54,560 nt of DNA from a bacterium (GCA_037147175.1 JBAWVS010000011.1:1-54560), one strand, 5' to 3'; shown: positions 1-9,738, counted from the first letter of the stretch. Notes: generated by a model not told the origin, from the letters alone. Made by a program: numbers and translations.

Positions 1-52
1 GAAAGGATGATAACTTATATTTTTTTCTGTCCGATTTCTACGGCATATTATA

Positions 53-2143
53 TTATAAGACCGAATATATTTTTACTACTTTATTTTTTCCTTTAACCAG
101 CACTTCATCCAGATATACTGAATCGATTTGATCTTTAACTTCTTCGTATGTAGATTGGCTAATAATTATACTTGTATTATATTCTTTATTTAGCCCTTCC
201 AGTCTTGATGCCAGATTTACACTGTCTCCCATAACCGTATAACTGAGCATTCTTTTTGCACCTATATGACCTGCAATCATATCCCCAGTGCTGATACCAA
301 TTCCCAACTTTAACGTTTGTCTGCCTTCTTGTTCCCATTTTTTATTTAATTTTTCAAGAGCTTTAAATATTTCTTTTGCACTCAAAATTGCCTGAAGCGC
401 ATGATTTTTTATGGGCAGTGGATCTCCGTAAAATGCCATTACACCGTCTCCGATAAATTTATCCAGTGTGCCGTCATGGCTTAGAATTATTTCATATACT
501 TCATTGTAAAGTTCGTTTAATTGCGCTACAAGCTGATGAGCTGGTAAAGTCTCGGATAAAGTTGTAAATCCTCTTACATCAGAAAATAAAACCGTAAGAT
601 GTTTTCTTGAGCCTTCTTTGGAAATTAACGAGGGGTCTTTTAGCAGCTTATTCAGAATTTGAGGAGATACGAATTTACCAAATAAGCCTTCTATTTCTTG
701 TATTTCATTTTTTATAAGTTGATTTTTGTAGACATACGTCGCTATAGCGGTAATAAACATAAAAATTAGCGGATAAACAATATTTATCCAATATTTAAAA
801 TAAACGAACGAAGCAAAATTAAAGAATATAAACGTAATAATCAGTAAAAAGAACCAGAATATACTTAAATAATTTGATTTTGTTTTTATGTTAAAAACGC
901 CGATAGCAAGACAAAATACTGCTAATATTATGAAATTAAGCCAGATAGGAGCATTTAAGGTGAATCCTCTCCGGTGTGAATCAGGTAAGTAAGAATCGTT
1001 TAAGATGTTATCTATGCAGGTAGCTACTATTTCTACTCCTGGATGATTTACTTCCATTGGAGTCTGGTGCAAGTCTGTGCCGGAAGCCGTTTGACCGATG
1101 ACAATGATTTTATCTTTGAATATATCAGGAGAAATTTTATCTTCTTTGTCTATGGAGCTGATTTTTTTATTGTTGAATGCATTTGAAAGCACCACTTTAG
1201 CTATTGATATATTTTTATAAGTACTTCCAAAACGCCCATGCCAGTTAATTAAAAATTTGCCTTCATTGTTTAAGGGGATAGATCTGTGTCCTATAATGAT
1301 TTTATCTTTTGTAAGTTTGAATTTTGTTTTTTCTTCGTCGGGAATAACTGTTAAAAGCGCAGAAAAAGCCAGTGACGGTAAATATATGGTACCGTTTTTC
1401 GTCATTAGTCTGTATACGGGAATGTGATAACGTGTAATTCCATCTGCGCAAGTTCTTAAATTAACAATACCAACATGATTCGTGTTTTCTATAAATGGTT
1501 GAAATAAAGGATCGAAAGAGAAAAAAGTTATTTTATTTCGCAAATCATTTGCTTTTGACAGGCTGTCAGTGACTTTCAATGCCAGAGTATTTTTAATAGG
1601 CAACAATTTTTCTTGAGATTTGCTTAAAAAGGCTTTTTCACAGATATCAGCTGAATATGGGCATTGAGCTTTTAGTACCATTCCTATAGAAGTATTTTTG
1701 GATTTTTTTAGAACTCTTGCCAGCTGTTCATCTGATTTTATATTTTGAGGGTAATCTCCCTCTTGCCCCATAAACATAAGGTCTAGAATAATTGCTTTAG
1801 GTTTCCCTTTATTTATAAAAGAAATAATATCAGCTATCGTGCTTCTTGCCCATGGCTGACGACCCGTTCCAATTCCTTTGTACGTTGAAAGTTTTGTGAC
1901 GGCATAATCATCAATACCAACTAAAATAATGCTTTTGTCTGCTTTTTTATAGCTGTGTTTAAAAATACTGTAATCGGTTGTAAGCCCTACTCTAAAGTCG
2001 TATAGTTTTGTTTCAATATTAAACAGAGTTTGTTCTGATTTTGACCATAGGAATATTATCATTAATAATGTAGTAATAATTATAAAGGTATACTTAAAAG
2101 ATTCTATTATTTTATTTTTATCATTCACTATCTTTTTATCCAA
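53..2143 (-). CDS. CHASE2-domain adenylate/guanylate cyclase
   Basis: Membrane-bound class III nucleotide cyclase that should make cAMP (less likely cGMP) in response to an extracytoplasmic signal. The 696-residue product has an N-terminal membrane helix (about 18-34), a large extracytoplasmic CHASE2 region (about 40-390), further hydrophobic helices (about 400-470) and a C-terminal cyclase domain (about 510-696). Visible catalytic landmarks are FSDVRGFT near residue 520 and GDGVMAFYG near 562, which carry the two metal-binding Asp residues, followed by MGDSVNLASRLE. The first codon of the open frame is TTG (2143) with no clear Shine-Dalgarno sequence, so the start is uncertain; the first ATG is at codon 28, inside the first membrane helix. 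The gene stands alone and reads away from the pilin block. The family call is firm; ligand and nucleotide specificity are unknown. Confidence 0.9.
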   Translation of the reverse strand: MDKKIVNDKNKIIESFKYTFIIITTLLMIIFLWSKSEQTLFNIETKLYDFRVGLTTDYSIFKHSYKKADKSIILVGIDDYAVTKLSTYKGIGTGRQPWARSTIADIISFINKGKPKAIILDLMFMGQEGDYPQNIKSDEQLARVLKKSKNTSIGMVLKAQCPYSADICEKAFLSKSQEKLLPIKNTLALKVTDSLSKANDLRNKITFFSFDPLFQPFIENTNHVGIVNLRTCADGITRYHIPVYRLMTKNGTIYLPSLAFSALLTVIPDEEKTKFKLTKDKIIIGHRSIPLNNEGKFLINWHGRFGSTYKNISIAKVVLSNAFNNKKISSIDKEDKISPDIFKDKIIVIGQTASGTDLHQTPMEVNHPGVEIVATCIDNILNDSYLPDSHRRGFTLNAPIWLNFIILAVFCLAIGVFNIKTKSNYLSIFWFFLLIITFIFFNFASFVYFKYWINIVYPLIFMFITAIATYVYKNQLIKNEIQEIEGLFGKFVSPQILNKLLKDPSLISKEGSRKHLTVLFSDVRGFTTLSETLPAHQLVAQLNELYNEVYEIILSHDGTLDKFIGDGVMAFYGDPLPIKNHALQAILSAKEIFKALEKLNKKWEQEGRQTLKLGIGISTGDMIAGHIGAKRMLSYTVMGDSVNLASRLEGLNKEYNTSIIISQSTYEEVKDQIDSVYLDEVLVKGKNKVVKIYSVL

Positions 2144-2310
2144 TATATATTTTATGCTGATTATTCTATAGCCTTAAGTAAAAACATTCAAATTGATTAA
2201 CAAATTGTAATACTAATGTTTAGAAACCCTTTAAACTTGTTTTAAAATGTGATAAAATAAAATAAACAAATTTTGGATAAATCAGTGTTTTATAATCAGG
2301 AAAGAAATTA

Positions 2311-2580
2311 ATGAAAGTTATCAGAGCGTTCGGATTTAATAATAAATGCAAACATAAAAATGGAGAGAATTTAGTAGAGACCAATCTGATAATTGGTCTT
2401 GTTTCAATAATATTAATATTAGGAGTATATTCTCTGTCAACGACTGTAACAAGTATTTTTAGTACTGTAACTACACAGGCAGCAACAGCTAGCGCCCCTG
2501 AAAAAACAGGTGATGCTCCAATGATAGCCAGTCCTCCTGAAAAAACAGGTGCTGTGGCATTTAGTCCGGCACATCTATAA
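2311..2580 (+). CDS. Flp-like (type IVb) prepilin with C-terminal PEKTG repeat
   Basis: Small 89-residue pilin-like protein. Residues 18-23 read G|ENLVE, matching the type IVb prepilin cleavage pattern with Glu at +5, followed by a hydrophobic helix (about 25-45) like that of Flp/Fap pilins; the usual Tyr at +6 is Thr. The mature part is only about 70 residues and ends in a Pro/Ala-rich tail containing PEKTG twice (about 63-67 and 76-80). AGGAAAG lies just upstream of the ATG. It sits directly before three prepilin-like RCC1 proteins, so it may be the major subunit of the same fibre or a pseudopilin. No secretion ATPase, prepilin peptidase or secretin gene lies in the window, so assembly would depend on genes elsewhere. 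The class is fairly clear; the role is inferred. Confidence 0.7.
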   Translation: MKVIRAFGFNNKCKHKNGENLVETNLIIGLVSIILILGVYSLSTTVTSIFSTVTTQAATASAPEKTGDAPMIASPPEKTGAVAFSPAHL

Positions 2581-2750
2581 CTCTATCACCATTTGCATTT
2601 GACTGTTTGTCAGTGATTTTTTATCCCAATAAAGTTATATTAATTAAAAAAAATCGAACTTAATATAATTATTTTGTTTAATATTCTTTTAATTTGGGAA
2701 TAAATGATATAGAATTTATTAAAGAGAAATAAAACAGATGAGAAGAGTAA

Positions 2751-4919
2751 ATGTGCATAAATACGTACAAACAGTTTGCGTGTAAATATAGTACAAGAAT
2801 ACTCAAAAGAAGAAGCAAAAAGCATTTAGAGTGCGGCTTTTCACTTTTGGAAGTCCTAATAGCGTTAGTAGTTGTGTCAATACTAATGGTGGCAACTGCA
2901 GCTGTTGTTTCTTCAAAATTAAAAGCTTCTACCAATGTCAGCAGGTATATAAGTACCTGTATAGTTAAAGATGCCGCTAATTTGACTACAGTCTCCTGCT
3001 TGGGAGCGATAAAGGGCTGTCAGGGAGGAGTAAAAAACGATTGCAGTGCGATATTCTCTTATGTTGATAATTATCCTACTCCAACATACAAACTGGCGAA
3101 GGCTATCTGTGATCAAAACGGAGAGATTGCCTGTAATTTTCTGATGGATAAATGTAATGAAAACTATGCAAATTGCGATATGACAGGCTCTAATGATATT
3201 GATTATTATCTGGGGCTTCTTCCTACGGATATTAATAAGGGCAGGGCGTATATAGAAACACTGGGTGCTTATTATTACAATCAGGGAATGACAAATTTCA
3301 GGACATTTGTTGTTTCAAAGTGTGGCGGCGCAAGCCCTCCTCGCAGCAACACAGCTTGCAGAATAGCAAATTTTGAAAAGGTTAATTATGACTACACGTT
3401 TGATACAAATACAAGAGCTCAGTACAACGAAAAAGATCCTATAAATGCCACACTGTTTGATGGAGGAGTAGTAAAACTTCTGTCACCCGCAAGTGCTTTG
3501 TGCTGGACAATGAACGGTACTTGGGATAGCAATGCTTACGGACAGTTCGGTGATGCAAATACTGGCGGTGGTGTAACAGGCGGACATACTTTTAATTCTA
3601 TATCAGCAGGGTCTGAACATAACTGCGGAATAGATAACACCGGTTTGCCGGGAAATGCATGGTGCTGGGGTCGGAATAATTATGGACAGCTTGGCATTGG
3701 CAATACTACTAATAAAAATTTACCTGTGCAGGTAAATGATGGGCATATTTTAAATTCTATATCCACTGGAAATAGTCATACTTGTGGACTTGATACATCA
3801 GGAAATTCATGGTGTTGGGGATTTAATAATTATGGGCAACTTGGCATTGGCAATAATACTAATAAAACTACTCCTGTACAAGTAAGTGGGTATACTTTTA
3901 ATTCTATATCTTCAGGAGTTGACTATACATGTGGGGTTGACACGTCAAATAACGCTTGGTGTTGGGGATTTAATGGGAATGGGCAACTAGGAATAGGGAA
4001 CACTTCCAACAAGTCTACACCCAATGCCGTAAGCGGAGCTTCTTTTTCCTCTATATCCACAGGATATTATCATACCTGTGGAATAGATACATCTGGAAAT
4101 GCCTACTGTTGGGGGAGAAATGACTTCGGACAGCTAGGTAATGGCTCAACTGCTAACAGTACTGTGCCTGTGTCAGTGTCGGGCGGACATATTTTTACAT
4201 CCATAGCTGTGGCTCAATTTCATACCTGCGGATTAGATACATCTGGAAATGCCTACTGTTGGGGAAGAAATAATTTCGGTCAGTTGGGTATAGGCATTCA
4301 AGACCTCAATAATCATACTATTCCTGAAGCAGTGGGAGGAGGAAAGCTTTTTACTTCTATAACAAAAGGTTATAATTATAGCTGCGGGATAAATACATCC
4401 GGAAACGCATATTGTTGGGGACAGTATTTTGGTTCTCCTTACACTCCAATAATACAATCAAGCTCGAATCAATTTGCTGCTCTGTCAGCACTTAATTTAG
4501 TTATTTGTGGAATAAGATCAACAGCAGGAGTTTTTACCCACTCCTATGTGACGACCACCTGGCAAAACAGTTTGCAAAATGTAGGTTTAATTGATTCCGT
4601 TGACATCGATGAAACCGTTATAGATACCACAACACCATATCAGTCTACAACAAGATGGCTTGTCTCATTTGACGGTACAACATGGGGTAAACTCTCGGCA
4701 CCTGTACTCTACAAATGTCAATGGACAAGCAAAACAACTGATCTTAGTACTTTTGATTTTCTAAATAACGGCAATACTTCAGCAGAAATAGAAAATTACC
4801 TGAATACATGCTCTCTTCCCGGTACAGCTACCACTCTTTATTTTGCAGTTGACCTTATCTCGGCAGACGGGCATGTATTGCCGCAGGTTAATAATATACA
4901 GGTTAAGTATTATAAATAA
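2751..4919 (+). CDS. prepilin-like protein with one 7-bladed RCC1 propeller
   Basis: 722-residue protein with a prepilin N-terminus and a beta-propeller body. The leader is long (29 residues) and ends in CG|FSLLE, with Glu at +5, followed by a hydrophobic helix to about residue 50. Residues about 55-230 form a Cys-rich region shared with the next gene. From about 248 come seven RCC1 units, each with a T-C-G-[IL]-D strand and a W-C-W-G-x-N-x-x-G-Q-L-G strand. The first unit starts with the WCW strand and the last ends with the other, so the ring can close. The last ~120 residues form a C-terminal domain also found in the next gene. GA-rich sequence precedes the ATG. Likely exported and anchored through its N-terminal helix as a minor pilin or pseudopilin that displays a propeller. 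The binding partner is unknown. Confidence 0.8.
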   Translation: MCINTYKQFACKYSTRILKRRSKKHLECGFSLLEVLIALVVVSILMVATAAVVSSKLKASTNVSRYISTCIVKDAANLTTVSCLGAIKGCQGGVKNDCSAIFSYVDNYPTPTYKLAKAICDQNGEIACNFLMDKCNENYANCDMTGSNDIDYYLGLLPTDINKGRAYIETLGAYYYNQGMTNFRTFVVSKCGGASPPRSNTACRIANFEKVNYDYTFDTNTRAQYNEKDPINATLFDGGVVKLLSPASALCWTMNGTWDSNAYGQFGDANTGGGVTGGHTFNSISAGSEHNCGIDNTGLPGNAWCWGRNNYGQLGIGNTTNKNLPVQVNDGHILNSISTGNSHTCGLDTSGNSWCWGFNNYGQLGIGNNTNKTTPVQVSGYTFNSISSGVDYTCGVDTSNNAWCWGFNGNGQLGIGNTSNKSTPNAVSGASFSSISTGYYHTCGIDTSGNAYCWGRNDFGQLGNGSTANSTVPVSVSGGHIFTSIAVAQFHTCGLDTSGNAYCWGRNNFGQLGIGIQDLNNHTIPEAVGGGKLFTSITKGYNYSCGINTSGNAYCWGQYFGSPYTPIIQSSSNQFAALSALNLVICGIRSTAGVFTHSYVTTTWQNSLQNVGLIDSVDIDETVIDTTTPYQSTTRWLVSFDGTTWGKLSAPVLYKCQWTSKTTDLSTFDFLNNGNTSAEIENYLNTCSLPGTATTLYFAVDLISADGHVLPQVNNIQVKYYK
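3495..4530. repeat. seven RCC1-coding repeats (first propeller)
   Basis: Tandem units of roughly 140-160 bp, each encoding about 50 residues with one TCGID/TCGLD and one WCWG strand. They are protein-level repeats, moderately diverged in DNA. Confidence 0.8.
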
Positions 4920-4921
4920 AA

Positions 4922-7900
4922 ATGGCGGATAATTTAATGAAAGAAAATAAAAAATTTTTAAAGGGTTTTACTATTGCGGAGATATTAATCTCAATGATAG
5001 TATTATCTGTCATAATAGCAGCTGGTGCTTCTTTGGTAACAGTAGGTAAGTTGACACTAGGAGCAAGCAGGTATGCTCAGGCTTGTATATCCCAGAATAA
5101 TGGGGATATAGCATCTAATAATTGCCAAAAAGCTATTTTAAGCTGCAAATATAATCTGGGGAAAAGTTGTCAGTCATTGTTATATATTGCGAACGGAAGC
5201 ATCGCATCTTCAGCGGAATCTGCAAAAACTGTGCTTAAAGAAACATGCCGGCAGGGAGGCTCAAAAGCGTGTGATTATTTTATTGAGCAGTGCGTTGCTG
5301 ACAGCACAAAATGTGATGTATCGGGCAGTACAAATGATTTAAGGTATTTTTTGGATTTAGATACAACTGATTCTTCAGCAGGAAAAACTTATGTATACAA
5401 CAAAGTGTCAAAATGGTATAAAGACGGCATAACCAATATAATGAACGAAGTTAATAATGCATGCCAGGCTAACGGAGCAGGCATAGCCTGTACAATATAC
5501 CTGAAACAAAAAGTTTATAACTTTGACAGGTCAGAAAGGGCAGAGTTTAGTGAACAGGACCCTATAAACGGAACTGTATTTGACAGCGGAATGGTAAAAC
5601 TTCTTATTCAATCAGGTGCTCTATGCTGGGGATATAACGGTAATGGACAGCTAGGCAATAGCTCTACTAAAAACGCACTATTTCCTACGAGAGTTGTAGG
5701 TGGGCATGATTTTCAGTCTATAGCAATAACACACGGGACTTCCTGCGCAATTGAAAAAGGAACCAACTATGTCTGGTGCTGGGGACTAAATGCTAATGGA
5801 CAGCTAGGCAATGGTTCTACTACAAGCTCTGCTGTTCCTGTAAACGCAAAAAATTTGGATGGCAGTAATTTTATTCTTTCATCTATAACAGCAAATGTAG
5901 CTATGTCGGATGGTGGAAGTACTGCAGCAAGTCCTTTTTGTGGTTTGGATTCTTTACAACAAGCCTGGTGCTGGGGAATTAATTCTAGCGGGCAACTTGG
6001 AGATGGCACTACTGCAACAAAAACTCGCCCTGTAAAAGTAAAAGCCTATGCCGGAACTCCTGCTTCTTTTATTTATATCTCACCGGGATATTCTCATACC
6101 TGCGGGATTGATTCAACTCATCAGGGATGGTGCTGGGGGAATAATTCTTATGGACAGCTTGGTAACGGTACTTTTACAAGTAATCTGGTTCCTCAAAAAG
6201 TTGTTGATGCAACGGGTAATCCCTATTATTTTAATACTATAGAGGCCTCGTTGAATATGACCTGTGCGCTGGATACGGCAGGAGTCCCTTGGTGCTGGGG
6301 AGACGGAACTACCGGAAAATTCCCTGCATCTCAAGATATTAATGTACTTAACCCGACAAAAGTTGTAGATTCAGTCGGTAACCCCATCAGCTTAAAATTT
6401 ATAGGTCAACATGCAAGGATGCTTGGTCAGAGCGGAAGTTGTGGGATTGATGATTTAAGCAATATTTGGACCTGGGGGCGTTATGCTTCTAAGTCTACTT
6501 CCCTAGCCAGCTATAATTTTACTTATATAGGAGCAGGGTATGGATATTTCTGCGGATTAAATCCTTCAGGAACTGCTTATTGTTGGGGTTTAGGTAGTTA
6601 TGGATCGTTGGGAAGCGGTACTACTGCTAGCTATTCTTCTCCTCATGCTGTGGATGGCGGTCATACTTTTTCTTCACTGTCTGTTGGAGGAACTAACGGT
6701 TATAGTGTCTGCGGCATAGATACAGCAAACCAGGCCTGGTGTTGGGGAGATCCTTTTTATAATTATCCTACAGTAGTAAAAGACGGCAGCGGAAATATTA
6801 TGAATTTTAAAGAAGTATCTATATTCGCAAGCAGGTACTTTCTTGATATGGCAGGAAATGTATGGAACAGTACCCCCTCACAGATATCGAGCGGAATTGT
6901 TCTTCATTCTTTAACTGCAGGAAGTAGCTTTGGATGTGCTCTTGATGTGGCAGGCAACGCTTACTGCTGGGGGACGAATGGTTCAGGACAACTTGGTTCA
7001 GGAAATTCTACAGCTTATTCTTCTCCGCATGCAGTATCAGCCGGCGGTAAGCAGTTTTCTTTTATAGTCGCAGGAGTTTATCACACTTGCGCTATTGATA
7101 AAGATACCAATTATGGCTGGTGTTGGGGTTCTAATTCTCGCGGACAGCTCGGGAATGGGACTACAACAGCTAGCAATATTCCTGTATTAGTAACAGACAC
7201 CGCTGGAAATCCATATACTTTTTCTTCAATAATAACAGGACGCGATTATAGCGGTACACAGTATACATGTGCGCTTGACTTATCAAAGCAAGTCTGGTGT
7301 TGGGGAGGCAGCAAGGAGACACTTGGAACCGGCGTGTCTCCTTATACAAAAAATCCGATAAGGGCTACTGCATCAAAAGTATTTACTTCATTGAGCTTGG
7401 CGGGATACCCGTCGATTTATGCATTAGATTCTTCGAATGACCTTTGGGTGTGGAGCGGCAAAGTGTCAGGGCATCCTAAATATACTTCTATATCACCTGG
7501 ATCTGGTTGTCTCTGCGGGATTGATTTATCGAATAATGCATGGTGCTCGGGGTATAATACTTACGGGCAGTTGGCTGTTGGTTATACTTCTAACTGGATT
7601 TCGACACCTACATTAATATCCGGATATAAATTTTCTTCTATATCCTCTGCAGGTTACCATGTTTGCGGGATATTACTTACCGGTACTGCAAGCACACCTG
7701 TTAGTTATTGGCTATCCACAACAACAGCCAATCACGTCACAGACATCAACAAAATAATCAGTGTAGGCATAACACAGAGTGCGGACAACGCTAATGCCTA
7801 CATAAAATGGCTGGTATCTTTTGACAACTGGGCAACATGCAAAACCTGGGACAGTGCCGGTTCTGTATGGGTTGCCGCTGCTGACTGTTCTGCAGCTTCT

Positions 7901-8050
7901 GCTGTAAATACTTCAGATGACATAGTACAAGGGCTGCAGGATTATGAATTTGCCTCAGGAGCCGGCAGTCTGGACTTTAAAGCTGTTTTGTACAACACAG
8001 ACGGTGTAACAATACCTGATATAGATCAGGTTGTAGTCAATTATTATTAA
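4922..8050 (+). CDS. prepilin-like protein with two 7-bladed RCC1 propellers (14 units)
   Basis: 1042-residue paralogue of the preceding protein, starting two bases after its stop. The prepilin motif is KG|FTIAE (Glu at +5) followed by a hydrophobic helix. Two starts are possible: ATG at 4922, or ATG at 4937, which has GGCGG upstream and would give a more usual 10-residue leader. A Cys-rich region (about 45-225) matches the first protein, including a D-P-I-N-[AG]-T-[VL]-F-D segment before the propeller. I count 14 RCC1 units, exactly two propellers; some are degenerate (WTWG, VWNS, VWSG, WCSG in place of WCWG). The C-terminal ~120 residues match the end of the first protein and finish in N-Y-Y. 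Translational coupling with the upstream gene is likely. Probably exported and displayed on a pilus or pseudopilus. Confidence 0.8.
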   Translation: MADNLMKENKKFLKGFTIAEILISMIVLSVIIAAGASLVTVGKLTLGASRYAQACISQNNGDIASNNCQKAILSCKYNLGKSCQSLLYIANGSIASSAESAKTVLKETCRQGGSKACDYFIEQCVADSTKCDVSGSTNDLRYFLDLDTTDSSAGKTYVYNKVSKWYKDGITNIMNEVNNACQANGAGIACTIYLKQKVYNFDRSERAEFSEQDPINGTVFDSGMVKLLIQSGALCWGYNGNGQLGNSSTKNALFPTRVVGGHDFQSIAITHGTSCAIEKGTNYVWCWGLNANGQLGNGSTTSSAVPVNAKNLDGSNFILSSITANVAMSDGGSTAASPFCGLDSLQQAWCWGINSSGQLGDGTTATKTRPVKVKAYAGTPASFIYISPGYSHTCGIDSTHQGWCWGNNSYGQLGNGTFTSNLVPQKVVDATGNPYYFNTIEASLNMTCALDTAGVPWCWGDGTTGKFPASQDINVLNPTKVVDSVGNPISLKFIGQHARMLGQSGSCGIDDLSNIWTWGRYASKSTSLASYNFTYIGAGYGYFCGLNPSGTAYCWGLGSYGSLGSGTTASYSSPHAVDGGHTFSSLSVGGTNGYSVCGIDTANQAWCWGDPFYNYPTVVKDGSGNIMNFKEVSIFASRYFLDMAGNVWNSTPSQISSGIVLHSLTAGSSFGCALDVAGNAYCWGTNGSGQLGSGNSTAYSSPHAVSAGGKQFSFIVAGVYHTCAIDKDTNYGWCWGSNSRGQLGNGTTTASNIPVLVTDTAGNPYTFSSIITGRDYSGTQYTCALDLSKQVWCWGGSKETLGTGVSPYTKNPIRATASKVFTSLSLAGYPSIYALDSSNDLWVWSGKVSGHPKYTSISPGSGCLCGIDLSNNAWCSGYNTYGQLAVGYTSNWISTPTLISGYKFSSISSAGYHVCGILLTGTASTPVSYWLSTTTANHVTDINKIISVGITQSADNANAYIKWLVSFDNWATCKTWDSAGSVWVAAADCSAASAVNTSDDIVQGLQDYEFASGAGSLDFKAVLYNTDGVTIPDIDQVVVNYY
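5619..7676. repeat. fourteen RCC1-coding repeats (two propellers)
   Basis: Tandem RCC1 units of variable length. Counting WCWG-like strands gives 14, and counting the partner [ST]-[IL]-x-x-G strands also gives 14. Several units carry insertions of 5-15 residues. Confidence 0.75.
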
Positions 8051-8074
8051 TTAAACTAATCAAAGGAAATATAA

Positions 8075-9715
8075 ATGCATAGAAAAGGATTTTCACTTTT
8101 TGAAGCGCTCATTGCACTTTTACTCAGCGCAGTCGTTGCTACAATGATAATGCCTTTTATGACAACCAAAAAAATTAACAAAAATTTAGAGAATAATTCG
8201 GTTGTATGTGTGAGAAAAGATAATGGAGATTTAACTTCAAATGCATGTATAAATTCTGTAAATTTCGCCACATACGGAAGAATGAACGCCATAAAAGCTT
8301 TAATTTACTTCGCGGATCAAGGGACTGCTACAGAAAAAACAGCCGCAACAGCAGTTATAAATCAGGTTTGCGATAACGGAGGAGAAGATGCTTGCGCTTA
8401 TCTGGCTGACAGTTGCAGAGAAAGCCCGACAAACTGCGCTAATCTGGTTTATTATCTTAATCTTGCCAATGATTATAATTATACCGGAACACCGCCTGCC
8501 AGAAACCCCTCACTTGGCAGAATGAGAATGCTGGACATAGTAAAATCCATGTATAACATTAGAAACAGTAATATTGTAACTATAGTAAACAATAATTGCT
8601 GTAATTCCTCTGTTAATACAACAGCCTGTAGTATTGCAGACGTCATAAGCTGCATTAAAAGCTGGAGTTGGGGCTTGAATACCAGCGGACAGCTGGGAGA
8701 TGCTTCTGTTACTCAGCGTACCGCCGCGGTACTTATAAGCGGTTTGCATGTTTTTTCTTCAGTATCCGCAGGAACTTCGCATACTTGCGGTTTAGATACA
8801 TCAGGAAACGCTTGGTGCTGGGGTGTCAATACTAACGGGCAACTTGGCGACAATTCAACTACTCAACGTAATGTTCCTGTAATAGTAGCAGGTTCGCATG
8901 TATTTACTTCCATCTCCTCAGGAGTTTCTCATTCCTGCGGTCTAGATGTAACAGGAAGCGCGTGGTGTTGGGGACTAAATACTAACGGACAGCTTGGCGA
9001 TGCTTCTACTACTCAACGTCTTGTTCCTGTACTTGTAGCAGGTTCACATGTATTTACTTCGATATCTGCAGGCGGTTCTCATACTTGCGGAGTTGATACA
9101 GCAGGAAATGCTTACTGTTGGGGACTTAATGCCAATGGACAGCTTGGCGATGCTTCTACTACTCAACGAACTTCCCCTGTAGTTGTTAACGGTTCTCATT
9201 TTTTTACTTCCATAGACTCAGGTGGTTCTCATTCCTGTGCTATTGATACAATAAAAGCCGCATACTGTTGGGGGCTTAATACTAACGGACAGCTTGGCGA
9301 TGGGACTACTACTCAACAGACTGCTCCTATACTTGTAACAGGCTTACATTCTTTTAATTCAATATCTTCAGGAAGTGCTCATACATGCGGTGTCGATGAT
9401 TCAGGAAATGCTTACTGCTGGGGACTAAATAACAATGGACAGCTCGGTAACGGAACTACTGCCGATAGTTCATATCCTTTAAGTATAAGCGGGGTTGTTT
9501 TTTCTTCCATATCGTCAGGAACAGCTCATACCTGCGGAATTAATACTTCGGGGCGCGCGTATTGTTGGGGATTGAATACTAACGGACAGCTCGGCATAAG
9601 CAGTACTGCTTCTCCTAAGACTACTCCCAATGCTGTTACGCTTATAGCCGGTTCTTATCCTGTTACTTCCATATCAGCAGGCGGTACTCATACATGTGTA
9701 ACTTCTTTGCCTTAA
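8075..9715 (+). CDS. prepilin-like protein with one 7-bladed RCC1 propeller, highly regular repeats
   Basis: Third member of the family, 546 residues. The leader is only five residues (MHRKG) with cleavage KG|FSLFE, Glu at +5, then a hydrophobic helix to about residue 27. The Cys-containing linker region (about 40-195) is a shorter version of that in the two upstream proteins. Seven RCC1 units follow; the protein stops at the closing T-H-T-C strand and lacks the C-terminal domain of the other two. AAAGGAAA precedes the ATG. The units are unusually alike, with the block GLNTNGQLGDAS nearly repeated, and the DNA period is about 150 bp. It is the last gene of the run 2311-9715, and the following gene is convergent. 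The function beyond a displayed propeller is unknown. Confidence 0.8.
   Translation: MHRKGFSLFEALIALLLSAVVATMIMPFMTTKKINKNLENNSVVCVRKDNGDLTSNACINSVNFATYGRMNAIKALIYFADQGTATEKTAATAVINQVCDNGGEDACAYLADSCRESPTNCANLVYYLNLANDYNYTGTPPARNPSLGRMRMLDIVKSMYNIRNSNIVTIVNNNCCNSSVNTTACSIADVISCIKSWSWGLNTSGQLGDASVTQRTAAVLISGLHVFSSVSAGTSHTCGLDTSGNAWCWGVNTNGQLGDNSTTQRNVPVIVAGSHVFTSISSGVSHSCGLDVTGSAWCWGLNTNGQLGDASTTQRLVPVLVAGSHVFTSISAGGSHTCGVDTAGNAYCWGLNANGQLGDASTTQRTSPVVVNGSHFFTSIDSGGSHSCAIDTIKAAYCWGLNTNGQLGDGTTTQQTAPILVTGLHSFNSISSGSAHTCGVDDSGNAYCWGLNNNGQLGNGTTADSSYPLSISGVVFSSISSGTAHTCGINTSGRAYCWGLNTNGQLGISSTASPKTTPNAVTLIAGSYPVTSISAGGTHTCVTSLP
8660..9712. repeat. seven near-identical 150-bp RCC1-coding repeats
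   Basis: WCWG codons recur at about 8813, 8963, 9113, 9263, 9413 and 9560, a period of very nearly 150 bp, with long stretches nearly identical between units, for example around 8965-9020 and 9118-9170. This suggests recent amplification or gene conversion. Confidence 0.8.
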
Positions 9716-9738
9716 TATATGTTTTAAATCAATTTTAT

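Noticed and set aside
2496-2560. PEKTG in the small pilin as a sortase signal
   Set aside because: The motif lacks the LPxTG leucine, is not followed by a hydrophobic segment and charged tail, and the envelope looks Gram-negative.
5767-6009. Minus-strand open frame of 80 codons within the propeller gene
   Set aside because: Antisense shadow of the RCC1 repeats; its composition follows the opposite strand and there is no ribosome binding site.
8660-9712. CRISPR-like or satellite repeats
   Set aside because: The 150-bp period is fully explained by in-frame RCC1 units; there are no unique spacers between identical direct repeats.
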